From: Catenaria anguillulae PL171
Taxonomy: Eukaryota > Blastocladiomycota > Blastocladiomycetes > Blastocladiales > Catenariaceae
Assembly (NCBI GenBank): GCA_002102555.1
Contig: MCFL01000033.1
Location: 124,001 to 188,000, forward strand
DNA: 64,000 bases
Direction: 5' to 3'
In this document: positions 46,637 through 60,200 of the stretch, in pieces
Layout: the number at the start of each line of letters is the position of its first letter
Position numbering within the stretch: the stretch's first letter is position 1
Made by a program: the position numbers and the translations under genes
Notes under the pieces: model-generated
What the model saw: the letters and a program-made list of their open reading frames with translations, nothing else
The model's database searches: none
What the model was told of the DNA's origin: nothing

Positions 46637-48673
46637 TCAGAGACCTGGTCGCTGCAGCCCAAACTCGTCCAACAACAACAAAAACGATTTCGCCTCCGGC
46701 TCCTCAACCAACTTGTGATCGTGCACAAACGCCAACCACTCCTTCATTCCCTTGGGCCGACCTACACCTCCCGCTTGCAAAAGAGCACACTTCTCTCGAC
46801 TCAACCTCCATCCATGCCCGCCGGTCGCCGGAACTTCAAAGTCTTGAACCTCTTGCAGCGCCGCCAACGCATCCACAAATTGCCCGCCTTGAATCATTGC
46901 ATCCATGATGGTAGCAAAGTCAATTGTGTTCGCAGGAATGACGTCCGGATTCCGCATACACGCGAGAGTGTACCTGCAAATAGGTGCGAGTTGCTGCGGG
47001 CATTTGCGGACGAAAATGGCCAGAGTGCTGGTCCAGTACGCTGGCTCGGGAATGGAAACACGGACAGGAAACGATCGGATGTCTGAATCGAGTGCGATTC
47101 GCACCTTGTTGGCGTGAGCAAGTGCGGCGTTTGACGAAATTGAACAGGGATAGACCCAGGGATCATATAACTGACTTGCCGACAGGGACGTCAGATTATC
47201 ACCTGGCGAGTCTGGGTCGACAATAAGACTGCGAATTGGAACCCGTTCAAGAATGAGAGCAATCGAGTCATGCGAAAGGTGCTGAGCGATCTCAGGGAAC
47301 GAACGACTGATGACACCTGTTTTGGCAACCGTAAATTGCAAGTGCGTCAACAACCACTTGATCCATCCATCCAAGACACGCGGGACCGACCAAAAGTAGT
47401 CCGAGTCCAGGATCCAATCAAGCTCGAGTGGGCATACGTATCGCTTAAACAGTTGAAAGACGCCGTTGGCCTGCTTTTCCGAAACGCCGTGGATTGCCAA
47501 TCGAGAAACGACTGAACTGCGGTAATCGTACATAGGTGTACCGCCAAGTTGAATCTTGGGAATTTCGATGCGATCAAGGTCACAGGAACGAATCCAGGCG
47601 TTGAGCTCCCAATCATCGTCGCTATCACTATCACTCTCTTCATAACCGGCGCCGTTGGCTTGGTGGACAAGATCGCGAATGGTACGCTTGTTGCTGGATC
47701 CACGGGCAAGAACGAGCATCCAGATATCGAGCAGATCCTGGAAAAGGTCGTATCGGCCGCGGCTCAATAGCTCGGCAAGCAAGCAATGAATGGCGGGAAC
47801 GGCTTGGTCGTCGTCGGTAACGGCATGCTTGAACCAAAACACCTTTTCAGAAATCTGTTGCTGCTGCTGAAGGAACAACAAGCCTTGGATTATCACACCC
47901 AGGTCCTCGGTCGCAGCGAGCAGGTGTAGTGCGCAAGTCGGGACATGTCTTTCGTGGTGTGAGTGAGAGAGGCAAGAGGTTTGCGCAAGCCGAAAGAGCG
48001 CAAGCTGCATGTCGGCCTTGACGTGTGATGGCAACGCTGGCCTAGTTGTCGAATTGGACAGGCGCAGGAGGATTTCGCCAATGCCAGAGATTTCGAGGTG
48101 ACGTCGATTGTTTTGCCACATCCATTTCGCGAATGCCCGCAAGCCCACAGCATGGTGCCGATGCACAACAACGGTTGCCAAGCGAGTAAAAAACTCTCCA
48201 TCAAGGAAGCGAGTATGGACGCAAAGCAAGTGCGAGAGTGGGATCCAAAATTGAAGCGACGATTCATTCAAGTGCGCCACCAGGATCCAAATGCAGGCGA
48301 CGAGGACCTGGCCGCGGCGAGAGAAGGATGTTCCATTGGATAAAAGCCCTTGAGCGAGGTCTCGGTACTTGTTTTGGGCAATGAGTGTGCGGAAACGGGG
48401 CAGGTCTTTGCGCGAAAGTGCAGTGAGAAGCGCATAGTCTGGCTGCTGGAGGACGTGGGGGTACTCGGCAAGGAACCGACAAGTGCATGCAAAGTGGGCG
48501 AGTGACTTGAGGTCCAGGTGCGGCACGATCAAGTCGAGCAACTCGAGCGGCAATGACAGCAGGGCGGAATCTTGATGATGGACAGCGGGCGGCATGTGCG
48601 CCGTTATGCACGCGGAGGATCTCATGCTGGCATCCAATGCATCAAGTTTTGTTGAGTCTGTTCTCAAATTCAT
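46637..48673 (-). CDS. F-box protein, paralogue A
   Basis: A single minus-strand exon. The first ATG in the conserved frame is at 48673 (678 residues), with a later possible start at 48625. An F-box of the form LSLPLELLDLIVPHLDLKSL then FACTCRFL occupies residues about 40-80 and would bind Skp1 in an SCF ubiquitin ligase. The remaining 600 residues are a long helical region without WD40 or LRR motifs but with segments shared with the neighbour at 48872-50812: ACIWILVAHLNES..FW.PLS, VPAIHCLLAELLSRGRYDLF and VLDGWIKWLLTH. A Gln-rich run (LQQQQQISEK) and an acidic ESDSDSDDDWE stretch are present. Substrates are unknown. The 3' end lies 100 bases from the convergent Arp4 gene. Confidence 0.85.
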   Translation of the reverse strand: MNLRTDSTKLDALDASMRSSACITAHMPPAVHHQDSALLSLPLELLDLIVPHLDLKSLAHFACTCRFLAEYPHVLQQPDYALLTALSRKDLPRFRTLIAQNKYRDLAQGLLSNGTSFSRRGQVLVACIWILVAHLNESSLQFWIPLSHLLCVHTRFLDGEFFTRLATVVVHRHHAVGLRAFAKWMWQNNRRHLEISGIGEILLRLSNSTTRPALPSHVKADMQLALFRLAQTSCLSHSHHERHVPTCALHLLAATEDLGVIIQGLLFLQQQQQISEKVFWFKHAVTDDDQAVPAIHCLLAELLSRGRYDLFQDLLDIWMLVLARGSSNKRTIRDLVHQANGAGYEESDSDSDDDWELNAWIRSCDLDRIEIPKIQLGGTPMYDYRSSVVSRLAIHGVSEKQANGVFQLFKRYVCPLELDWILDSDYFWSVPRVLDGWIKWLLTHLQFTVAKTGVISRSFPEIAQHLSHDSIALILERVPIRSLIVDPDSPGDNLTSLSASQLYDPWVYPCSISSNAALAHANKVRIALDSDIRSFPVRVSIPEPAYWTSTLAIFVRKCPQQLAPICRYTLACMRNPDVIPANTIDFATIMDAMIQGGQFVDALAALQEVQDFEVPATGGHGWRLSREKCALLQAGGVGRPKGMKEWLAFVHDHKLVEEPEAKSFLLLLDEFGLQRPGL

Positions 48674-48871
48674 GCGATGAATAGCTTCTGCAACCCGACA
48701 TATTTTTTGTTGTGTCTTGGTTGGCACGTCTGAGGAACACTGGTCGACTCGAATTGGGTGTGCTCAAGGCGGAGTCCACACTCTGAGCAGCCCAGAGATA
48801 CATACATTACAATCTACAAATACGTGGGATCGATAAACATCATGCGGACTGCCGAAATTCGACTCCTCGAG

Positions 48872-50812
48872 CTAGGGTAAGTCTAGTTCATCCAAGATAT
48901 CCAGCACTCCTTGCGTTCCCAGCCGTTTCTCCCTCACGTAAAGCAAAAACTCGTTCGTCCCCGGTGCATTCCCAGGCCAATACCGGCACGAATGGTCCGC
49001 CAGCCGCCATGCAAATCGGCACTTGCCATTCGAGTCAATCGCAACCCTGTTTGCATCACGCAACACGCGCAATGCACCCACAAACCACCCCCGATGGATG
49101 AGCGTGTCAACAATAAGCACAAATGGCAAATCCGAGATGGGCTCCCAATCCGGAACGGGGCCTGAAGTTGCACGAGCAAACCCCCACGCCCATAGTGTCA
49201 TGTAGTGCTTTGCTTCCACAAGTGGTAGGTGGCAAGACCAGTACTGGGCGTCCGAGCGCGTGATCCAAGACGGGTGAGTTTTCGCATCGCGATCGAACGT
49301 GACTTGAAGAGATTGCTTGTGAGCAGCAACCATGGTGTGAATGAGTGGATATGGTGACACGATAGGTTGAACCGTGCCCGAAAACGTCGTTGGAGTGGGG
49401 CGCTGGGACACGGGAGAGCCCAGATGAGAGCGCAAGGGAACGCGGTCGAGGATGAGGAGCAATGTGCTGGGTTGTACGTGGACAATCAACGTGGGGAGAT
49501 GGTAGGCAAGCAAGAGGGCCGTGGGAACAGACACGAGTGTGTGAGTCAAAAGCCATTCGATCCATGCATCCAAGACTTGCGGATTCGCCCAAAGATAGCT
49601 CATGTCCGCACCGAGGATCCAGTGCAGGTTGATTGAGCACACGTGCTTTTGGAAGTGACGGTAAAGCTGATTCACCTGCGCGTCCGGAATGCCGTGCAAG
49701 GAGAGCTGTGCCGATATCTGGTCGTAGCAGTCCTCGAACCAGCGGCCGCAAAAGTGAACGGTTGGACGTTCCAGTGGCATGAAGGTGTTCTGACCTGGAC
49801 TCCGCGCATTACTGCCAATAGTGCAGGGAAAGACTGGCTCCTGACCGCCAAGATATCCCTCGATGCCGCCGGCGATGACCAACACCCAAAAGCGCATCAA
49901 CAAGTCAAACAAATCCTTGTGTCCGTGGCGGACCAGCTCCGAGACCAAGCAAGCGATTGCCGGAACAGCCGAACGACCATTGCCTGAATCAAAGTGATCG
50001 AACCAAACTTGATCAAGTGCGGTGGTCTCGTCGAGAAAGAGCAGCCCGGGGACAATGACGCTGAGGTCGTTGCTGCTCGCGAGCTTGTGGAATGCGCACG
50101 TCTTGTCGCTCGGTGCAAGCGCCATGTTGCGTGACGAATGCACTCGAGAGCAAATTGGATGTGCTAGCTTGAACAGCGCGAGTTGCAATTGGGATCGGAT
50201 GTGTGGCGGAGCAGTAGCTATGGCTGGGATGGGTTGGCCAAAGTCCAACCACGGATGATCATTGAGCAGCATGCTGCAACAGTATTGCGTCGAAAGATGA
50301 AAGTTGGCAAATGCTGAGAGCCCAGCGGCGTGGTGTCGGGTGACGGCAGTGGTGACCAACCGCAAGGCAAACGATGAGGAACAAGTAAGCGCTCTTGCAA
50401 CGGCTGATAGAGGCGCCCAAAAGTGTGGTGCCGACTCGTTGAGATGGGCTGCGAGAATCCACACGCAAGCACGGACGGTTTGGAAGAGTGACACATGCGG
50501 GAATGTCTCGCAGTCCACTTGTGGGCGTGGCAAGAACGTGCGTGGGTATTCTCGCGCGAGAATGTCGCAAAATAGTTTGACGTTGCGGGTAAACAGGGCG
50601 AGTACGAGGGCGTAATCTGAATGTTTGGAAAGCAGTGCCCGGTTCGCAAACGAGCGACACGTGCAAGCGAGTTTGGCGACCGAGTTGAGGTCGAGAAGGC
50701 TCATCACTTCGAGCAGCAGTTCGGGCGGAAGCGACTGCACGCCTCTCGCCGCCGCGGGTGCCGTTGCGTTCGTGAGTGACATGATGGACATTATGGGCAT
50801 GATGGCACTCAT
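48872..50812 (-). CDS. F-box protein, paralogue B
   Basis: A single exon from ATG 50812 encodes 646 residues. The F-box LPPELLLEVMSLLDLNSVAK then LACTCRSFANR lies at residues about 28-68. It is colinear with paralogue A: VRACVWILAAHLNES, VPAIACLVSELVRHGHKDLF, FWVLVIAGG and VLDAWIEWLLTH match in order. The pair therefore arose by tandem duplication and then diverged extensively. The protein probably acts as an SCF substrate adaptor, and the C-terminal half is a novel helical domain. A small cluster of Met codons at the N-terminus (MSAIMPIMSIMS) leaves the exact start open. The upstream flank (50813-51202) contains its promoter and the 3' UTR of the giant gene. Confidence 0.85.
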   Translation of the reverse strand: MSAIMPIMSIMSLTNATAPAAARGVQSLPPELLLEVMSLLDLNSVAKLACTCRSFANRALLSKHSDYALVLALFTRNVKLFCDILAREYPRTFLPRPQVDCETFPHVSLFQTVRACVWILAAHLNESAPHFWAPLSAVARALTCSSSFALRLVTTAVTRHHAAGLSAFANFHLSTQYCCSMLLNDHPWLDFGQPIPAIATAPPHIRSQLQLALFKLAHPICSRVHSSRNMALAPSDKTCAFHKLASSNDLSVIVPGLLFLDETTALDQVWFDHFDSGNGRSAVPAIACLVSELVRHGHKDLFDLLMRFWVLVIAGGIEGYLGGQEPVFPCTIGSNARSPGQNTFMPLERPTVHFCGRWFEDCYDQISAQLSLHGIPDAQVNQLYRHFQKHVCSINLHWILGADMSYLWANPQVLDAWIEWLLTHTLVSVPTALLLAYHLPTLIVHVQPSTLLLILDRVPLRSHLGSPVSQRPTPTTFSGTVQPIVSPYPLIHTMVAAHKQSLQVTFDRDAKTHPSWITRSDAQYWSCHLPLVEAKHYMTLWAWGFARATSGPVPDWEPISDLPFVLIVDTLIHRGWFVGALRVLRDANRVAIDSNGKCRFAWRLADHSCRYWPGNAPGTNEFLLYVREKRLGTQGVLDILDELDLP

Positions 50813-51202
50813 GGTGGCGGATATTGCTTATTGCTACAGGTTTCGGGCGTCGTCTGCTTCTTATTCAATTCACCTTGATTGCATCGTCCATGTCGGGCTC
50901 GGCATCACACAGCAACGTGCTGGCAGCAACTGCAAGTGTGAGGAGACACCAAGCGGAGACACCAAGCGAATGAATGGTACATAAGAATGAATGTGTATGA
51001 ATGTATAGAAAAACTGCAGAAAGAGGTGCCCCTGTATAACGAAACAAAACTCGGGCAACGACGAAAACGAAAAAACAAAGAGACTTGCAAGAGGAGAGAA
51101 TAAAGCAAAGACAGCACACATGCACGCAACGGAACGGGTGGCGGGTACAATACAAGAGTGTGGCCAAGACCCGGCAAGTATCTACTAACAATCGAAAACA
51201 AA

Positions 51203-54200
51203 CTACTTGCGGCTGCCAAAGAGCATGCCAAACACCTTCTTGATACCCTTCTTTTTCTTCTTCTTGAACGTGAGGTCGAATGGCGCTGTGAACGGCAAGT
51301 TGGCGAGGTGAGCATAACATGAAAACGACATAGCGCTAATCGATGGAGTAGTTGGAACGTACTGGAGTACTTTTGGCTCCACAACGTGGCCATCTCGCGG
51401 TACTCGGCCGTGAGCTCGTCCTTGCAGGTGAAGCGCGTAAAGTCCATGATCTTGCCAAACTTGAACTCGCAATACTTCTTGTACACGAGCGGATCCAGCA
51501 AGTGGCAACGGTGCGCAAGAAGAATGTCAATGGCTGGCACCAACTTCTTGTACCGCTCCTCGTCCTTGAGATTGGCCTTGCGGCGCTCCTCCAACAAGCC
51601 GAGGAACTTGACATAACGGTCAATCACGACTTGCGCCTCGGCCTCGGCAAAGCCCTCACCCAAATGCTCGGCAATGTCAGCGTGCAGCTTGGCCCACGCG
51701 GAACGGCCCATGATCAAGTCGAGCGACAGAGGTGTCATCACATTCTGGTAGTAAGACAAGATCTTGCCCGTGATGATGTCGGCCTTGCGCTTGAGTTCCT
51801 TGGACTTGCCCGTGTACTCCTTTTCGACGGCGGCCTGGACATAATCGTGTAAAATGGCGGCCAAGTCGAGCTCCTTCCACGGGTTGACCACATCACGCTC
51901 GTTGAGGCGAGCCTCGAGAATCTCGGTCAGCGACTTTTCGTGCGTAAAGAAGAGCAGCTTGTGCACGGAATGCGCGAGCTTGTAGTCAATCTTGCCCTTG
52001 TTGAAGTTAAGCAAGGTACCGCCGAGATGGCCCTGGCCGCGCTCGGCCTTGCGGAAGTCGTCCACCATGCGCCACGCAGAGACAATCGGCAACGTGATCC
52101 ACTTTTCGCAATCCTTGCAGAAGAGCATGCGCGAGCCGGTGCGCATTTCCGTGTACAAGTCGGCCTCGAGCTCTTGGTTGTTGGAGCAGAATGGGCAAGC
52201 CAGCATCCACGTGCGCTCAAGCACCTCGGTACCCAAGGCAAACGGCTGCTCGGCAAAGCGGACCCACGACTCGGCGTGACTTGCGGGCACAAACTCTTGC
52301 CAGTTGGCCGCAGACAGCGGCTGACCATTGTATGCCGTCAAAAACACCTCGACCTTGTCAAGCGGGAATGCAAAGTTGAGCATCTTGACGTCGCCGAACA
52401 CGCGCACGAGATCCTCGACGTAACGGTGCGAGTCCATGATGTGCACCAACCACATCATGAGCACGTCCAACGGCGGCAACGGCAACGCATGGCCCTCAAC
52501 AATCGTGTGCTGCATGAGCATCAAGTACTTGAGGTAACGGTCCTCGGCACGGGTCCAGTACAGCTGCGCCGCCTTGTCGTCGGCAAACGTGAAATCGGGA
52601 CTGGCCATGAGTGCGCCGCAAAGGTGGAAAAAGGTCACAAGCACCTCGGGACGCATGTCAAACTCGGGTGCGGGTTCCACCGTCATGGCCGAAGCGGCAC
52701 CGAGCGAGAGCGTGCGGGAGCGTTGGCGCTCGGCAGCATTGGTGACTGTCTCCTCCTCGGCGGGCACGGGCGGCATGGGCACATCTGCAACGGCATTGGC
52801 GGCAGTGGTGGCCAATGCGCGGGGCGACGACGAGGGCGAAATACCGAGCAGCGACTCGCGCTTGGACATTGCAACGGGGATGGCGGGCAATGGCTCCTCA
52901 ACACGCAAGATCGTGGCGGCATGCCCGAAACGACGCAGCATGGTTTGGCGATACGCACCAGAGAAGACCAAGTTGGTCGCGTGGCCGAATTGCACAGCAG
53001 GCGTCAAATCCGTGAGCGAGTACATTTCCGACACACCGGCACCATTGTCGAGCTCGACCGTAAGGCGTGCATACTGCTGGTACTGGTACGAGGTGGATTT
53101 CGCGTCGAGCTTGGCCGACTCGTTGAGGAACTTGTGCATGCGCGAGCGCCAAACGGTGACTTGAGCAATAAAGTTGAGACCGAACGGAGCAAGGCCACGG
53201 TTGACCTTGGCGAGCGAGGCAAGGTCGTTGGCTTCAGTGCACGCAGTGCAGGCAAAGGTGGCACCGGCCTCGGACTTGAGCGAAACGAGCGAGTCATGGG
53301 CAATGGTCTGGATGGTGCTGCACTTGGGGCACGACACGAGGTATGTGGTACCAGCCTTGGCGTGATGGTACAAGTAGGGCTCGCCAGTAAACTGCTCCCA
53401 AGCCGATTCAGAGAGCGGGTCAATGTCTTGCTGGTAACGAGTCACATCTTCGGCCAAAATCGAGTGCTGCATGATTACGTCGGCAGACTCGACGCCAAAC
53501 AAGGTCACCAAATCCGAGTAGAGCACGTCGGGGAACTGCGCGTGCACGTGAGCAATGAGGGCAACATCCACGGGGGCAACCAGGTCAGAACGCTTGGTCT
53601 CGGCAATCATGGTGAGCCACTTGAGGTAGCGGGACTCGGAACGCAAGATGAGCGCGGCATAGTGCGATGTTTCAATTTGCAGCAACATGCGAAGCATACG
53701 CCAATGGCGGTCGACGATTTCGGCCGTCACCTCGGTTGCAACCGCATCCTCGGGCACAAAGAACTTGTCGGCCTTGTTGTATGCGTCGCTGGCGGACATC
53801 TCGGGCTGGTCCACAATGATGCGGCCGTACGCAAGCGCGACGGGATCCAACGACAAGTCACGCGATTGCTCGCCACCGGCCTTGGTTGACGTTGGGGTGG
53901 TTGGACGTGACGAGATGGGCGTGCCGGGACGAGACAGCGACAAGGAAATGCGCGGCGTGACGGGACGAGAGATGGGCATGGGCGACATGACGGGCGTGGG
54001 GAGATCAGCGGCAGCAATCGACACGGGGCGACTGTTGGACTGGGCTTGTTTGGTGAGAATGGGCGAGAAGAAAGTGATGGACCGACCAAACAAGGCCCAC
54101 ACGGCAATGCGCCAGCGCAGGGCGGCCTGGACGTGAATCAAGTGACCAACCAGAGCCTCGTCCGAGTTGGACTGCGCGGAAATGAGATACTGAGAGCCAT

Positions 54201-57200
54201 CTTCTTGGGTCATGATGGTTGCTTGGTCAAGCCAGAGCGCATACGACTTGAGCACGGCCGCGGTCGACACTTGACGCAACTTGCGAATGGTTTCCACAAA
54301 CTGACTGGCTTGGCGGAAGACTTGCACGGCATACTCGGTCGCGAGCAGCGGCTCACGGCAAACGAGACACTTTTCGGTCGTGGAGCGAATTGTGATGGTG
54401 CCGTGGCACTTTGTGCAATAGTACGTGTTGGACACCTCGAGCAACCACGGCATCCCCGTCTCGTGTTCCCACTTGCTAATCACCTCCTCGGAGGTCTTGA
54501 CGTTGAGGAAGGAAGCACCCAAGAGTGCCTCGGGCAAGTCACCTTCAAACGTGCGCACGGTCTTGTGAATCTGATGCACCACCGCAACATCGGGGGGCGG
54601 AAGCACAGTCGGCGCCAAGGTGATCCACGCTTGGTAACGCTGAATGGCGTTGAGCGCGAAAATGAGATTGCCGAACCGGTACTCGTTCTCGTTTGCCAAC
54701 CAGTACGCCTTGAACTCGTCGACCTCGGCTTCTGTGATCATGGTTTCGCGAACGGTCGCAGGCAAGGACAATTTGGCCTCAGTCACGGTGGACACGGACG
54801 CAGACGACAAGACGCTGGCGGCGGCCTCATCGTTGACGTCGTGCAGGCTGATGACCAGTGACTTGACGGACTGGGCGGCCTTGACTGGTTCGGGAACGTG
54901 AGGAGCAGCCACATTGCTAAGTTCCAGCGAGCGTTCGGTGACGACAACAGCATCCTCCTCCACCTGAGGTTCAAGAGCGCTTGCGGCAGCCGCAACGGCA
55001 ACGGCGGCAGCACCGCCCAAAGCCAAAGCGTCGGCAGAGTCCACGGGTGTTTCTACTTCAACCTTGACCCGGTCTTGAATCACATCAAACTCAATTTCAC
55101 GCGACACGACTTGAACTTGCTCATCCTCGCCATCGACGGTAACATCGGCGGCAGCAGCGGTGGGCATGGCAAAGAGTGGCAGCACTTGGCCAAAGTGGGC
55201 AATCATGTACTCTTCATACTCGGCAAACTGCGACACGTGGAACCAGTGCATGAGCTGTGCATCGTCCGACATGGGCGTGAGCGTGTACAACGACTTGTCC
55301 CCGTCCATCGACTCGACCACGACCGTGTCATCCAATGAACGCTGGTACGCCACATTCGAGTCCATGGTGAGCTTGTCGGCGCCAGCGGCAACCGCTTGCT
55401 GCAGTTGCACAAAGCGGGCAGCCAGGCGGTCGTTGAGGGCAACCGCATGGGCCTCGTGCTCGTCAACGGGCATTTCGACATCGTGCCAGTCCCAGTTGGA
55501 TTCGCGAATGCCCGAGGAGAGCGCCACCGTGGCATGTGTGAACCGTTCGGCACCAACAATGTCCTGAACGTCAGCGTGGTACTCGGCACCGAGCGACATG
55601 TGCAAAAGAGCAACGAGCTTGACCATGGCGGGCGCAACGGGCGCTTGCTCGTACGTGGGATCCTCGGCATCGGCAAGGTAGCGCACATACAGGGCAACCC
55701 AGTGCATGGACCAGGTCAGGGTTGTGATGGGCGCGAGCTCTTGGGCAAATTGCGACACGGCTTCAAAGGTCACGGGTGAGTTCTTGGCGGCTTGCAATCC
55801 ACGAGCCAAGGTGTGATCGGCCGACAACTCGACTGTATCTGCTTGGTCATCCACAGTAACCACCAAACGGGCGGTAGCCTGGGACGGATCCACATCGGGC
55901 TTGGCGGGCAACAACGAAACGAGCGAGCCAAAGCGTGACAAGGAAAACAGCTTGAATGCCTCAACATCGTGCATGTGCGCAAGGTGGGCGACCTGGCCGG
56001 CGGCTGAGAGATTGGCCAGCGAAAAGAACTCGGTCGAGCCATCGTCCTTGGTGACCATGACGGCATCGTCCATAACACGCGCGTACTCAAACACACCTTC
56101 GGCCACCATCAAGTCTTGCTCGTTGCCGATGCGGCCCAGGATTTGCTGAATGACAAGGAGCTGCGTGTTGAGCGCACGGGCAAGTTGAACGGCATCGACG
56201 GCATCACCAGCTTGAGCGGCAGCAACATCGGCAACGTACTTGGCCGGAAGCGACGTGTGGACGAGGGAGATACGGGCATGCTTGACGGTGGGGCCCGAGC
56301 GCAGCTCTTGAATGTACTCGGCCACTTGGGCCACCGTGAATTGAGCACCAGTGCGCACATCGAGCTCGTCAACCTTGGCAACATACGTGCGTACATGCGA
56401 TTCGGAAACCAGCAGATCCAAGCGACCCGCCGACGACATGACCGGCGACAAGGACCGCGTCGACGACACAAAACTCGCAGACGCTGCGCGCGGTGTGGCC
56501 GCCATCGCAGACTCGGCATACCCATCGTTCACGGCAACCACGACGGTGGGTGACTCGGGCTCGTCTACTACAAACTCGGGCAAGTTGAACAATGTGCCCA
56601 CATGCCCGAACGTGTCTTGGCAATGCGACTTGTACCAATGGCCTGTGGCAATGTGCTGCAAGTGTGCAAGGGCGTGCGCGGGCGAAAACTGGGCGCTGTA
56701 CATGTGCTTTGAGCCGTCCATGGAGGTGACAGCAACCATCTTGTCCTTGACATCGGCATACGACGCCTCGGGGAACGCCAAGTGGTTGTCGACCGCGGCG
56801 CGAATGATGGTGAGTAGCTCGGGCAGAGCCATGCGCAAGCGGTAGAGTGCAGGCGGGAGCACCGTGGTCGGGATCGGAGCGGCACCGGCAGCAAAACCGT
56901 TGTTGAGCGAATGGTTGAGGGCTTGCGTCACAAACAACGGCGCGCTCAAATCCTCGTGGTCGCCGCTGCCCATCAAGGCAACAATATCCTCGGCGTACGA
57001 GTCGACGAGCAGGTGATGCGCAAAGGCAGCGAGTGCAACAGACGCAGTCATGTGCTGCATGGGACCCTTTGCGGCCACACGCACAAACTCGGCGTACTGG
57101 CACAGCAAGTGCGCAGAGTTGCCTTTGACCAAATCGGCAAAGTGGACCATTTCGCGCACGTGCGCCACGTACTGGTTGGCAACCTCGGGTTCGCGGTTGG

Positions 57201-60200
57201 ACTGGTGGTCAGCACCACTATCCAAAGCCGTGGCGGCGTCAGTCAAGTCCACGTAAAGGTAATCCACTGGCTCGGCAACAGGCTCGGCCTTGAACGTGTC
57301 GGCCACTTGCACGCCATACTGCTCGACAAAGAAGGTTTGATACACGGCAGGCGCACTTGTGTGAACAATTTGGCCTAGCTTGGCCGCATCCGTCAACGGC
57401 GCAATCGAGTACACTTCAGGAACAAGGGCCTCCTCCTCGGTCGACGAAATGACCAACGACGACATGCCCACAAACCGGGCATATTCGGTATCCACTTGCT
57501 GAGGGGTCCACGTGGCGGGCACATTGGACAAGAACCGTGCCAAGTCCATCGTCGCACGCAACAAATCTACCGAAAACTCGGGCCACTGCTCGGCGAGCTT
57601 GGACTTGCACGACAAACACCTGGCGGTTCCGAGGGCATATTGAGCCGAATCCACTGACTGTGTCATGTTGCACTTGGTGCATGTGGGCATGGGCGGCGAA
57701 AGCAACGCGGGCGGCGCAAGCTCAAACCCGACGCCAGCCAATGAGCCCCATGCGGCCTTGTTTATGTCCCCCGTCAATGCACGTGTTGTTGGATGGGCAA
57801 TGGCCGCAAGCTGATCGGAAGACAAGCCAAGCGACTTGGCATCGAGCTGAAACGCGGCAGGGTTGGTCGACATGTGCGCGAGTGCCACGACGGCAACGTC
57901 CATGGGCGGGGTGACGGCCACGTCGCCGCCTGCGGCAATGGCGTGTAGGTACTTTGAGTAACGGCGGACGGCCGCAGAGACATAAGTCGGGTCGACAAAC
58001 AAGATGGCGCGCTGAACCAGAAACTCGCGCAGAGAATGGAACGCGGCGATTTCGGCATGGGCAATGCCATATGCCGACGGCGACGGCTCGGGGGCCGGCG
58101 CAGCGGCAGCAGCAGCAGCAGCCTTGAGCGTGATGGACGCATCCGACTCTTGCTCCTCTTCCAGGACCACCGCGCGCTCAACAACAACAGCGTCAACCTC
58201 GGCCTCTGCCGTCTCCTCTTCTGGCTCGGGCTCGGTGGTGGGCAAAACGACCTGGGCTGCACCCACGGCCAATGCGGCCACCTCCTCGCCATACTTGTTG
58301 ACGAACCACTCTGCGTACGCCAAGGGTGTCGCCGAATGCACCAAATGCCCAGCCTCAACGGCATCATCGCGGGTCGCGATCGAGTACATGTGCTTGTTGC
58401 CAACCTCGTCGGCAATCACAACCGACATGTCCATGAAGCGCGCATACGCATCCTGTGCGTCTTTTGTAGGCACCGTCTCAAGCACGGCAAGCTGCTGGCG
58501 GTAAACACGTGCGGCATCGGCGAGATCAAGCGGGAACGCCACTGAGGTAGTGGCAGGCACGGCCGCTTCGACTTGCGACCACGTGGCGTCGCCGGCGGCC
58601 GGGTTGGTCGCAGCACGCAGCACGACTTGATCGGCGGCCGCAAGCACAGCAGACACGCCCGCCGCCTCTTGTTGACCGTGGGCCGCGATACTGGTCACAT
58701 CGGCAACAAACTGAGCGGGATGCGACGCGTGTGCGGCCATGATGACGGCCACATCCACGGGGGGCACGGCGGCTTGGTCCACATGGCCTTGGGTAACGCC
58801 CACGAGATACCTGGCGTACTTGCGCACCGACGCCTGGGATACAGTGACTGACTTGACAATGCCCGTAACGCCACGCATGTTCGCGAGTTTTGCCGCCGAG
58901 ACGGCCGCGAGCAAGGGGTTGGACTCGATACGTGCCTCCTCCATCAAATTCTTACCATCCTCGACCACAACGTCCTCAATGTTGGACTCGGACACCATGG
59001 CGGCCTCGGCCACGGGCGCAGACTTGCGCAACCTGAGCGGGCGGCCACGCACCGCGTCCCAGTGGTGGAAGTTGACATTGTCGTTTTGCATGACAAGTGC
59101 AATCGTGTGATGATCAGCAATGGCCCCGTAATAATCTTGACTGGCACGCACATAAGCGTTGGGCCACAGTGTGTGCGTCAGGTACGCGAGCAAGACATCG
59201 GCTGCGGCCCAGTCGCGCGACTCGAGATGATACACTTGTTCCTTCCCCAGGGCATCCACGAGCACCACCGCACGCTTCCACGCAAAGTCGGAGTACGCGC
59301 GCACGGCAGCTTGCTTTTGGTCCTCATCGTCCTTGAAATCCACGGCACTCACAACACGCAGCACATGTGCACGCCACTCTTGCACGGTGCGCACCAGGTC
59401 GACGGAAAACATGGCAAATGCCGTGTACACTTGTGGGTCGCGCATCAGCAGCAACTGCGTCTTGGTGACGGTGCGCCAGCATACTGAACATTCAATGGCT
59501 TTGGTGCCCATGCGCAAGGCAACAAACTCGCGCGCCTCAATGGTGGCGTACGAGCAGCACGTCGGGCACTGCAACAACCATGCGTGCTCAACCACATCGG
59601 CATTGTGCAAGAGCACATACGGCACGCCCGTGTACTTTTCCCAGGATTGTTGCGACCCGGAATCGAGCTGCTTTGTGAGTGCTTGGACCAGGAACTTGCG
59701 CAGCGGGAAAGGCGTCGTGAGCAAGCTCGGGACCGCGTCCGATCCGAAAATGGCCTCGAGATCCGCGACATAGGTCGGGGTATGAATCATGTGATTGTAC
59801 CACAAGAGCAGCACGTCCACGGGCGGCATCACGTCCATGGCGTCTGGGTGGGTGGCCAACATCACAAGCCACGCATAGTACCTGCGCTCGGCCTTGACCA
59901 AGTAAAGCGTGTCGACCTTGCCCTCGGCATGCTTGTCCTGATGCCTTGCCAAGCTGAGATGTTGGGCAAACGACTCGAGTAGGTCCAAGTGCCCATCGAG
60001 GGCCTCGCCAGAGACCAAATCGGCGATCGACACATTGTCGTCTGCCAGGGCGCCGGGGACATTAACGGTGACGGTGCGTTGCGCACGCTTGGTCGACTCA
60101 AACATGGCGCGAAGCGAAGCGACCGAGGGGCCCTTGGATGCGCTTGACGGCGCACCGGCCGCCGACGAAATGTTGGCTAGAGTCTTGCGAGGCGTGTTTG

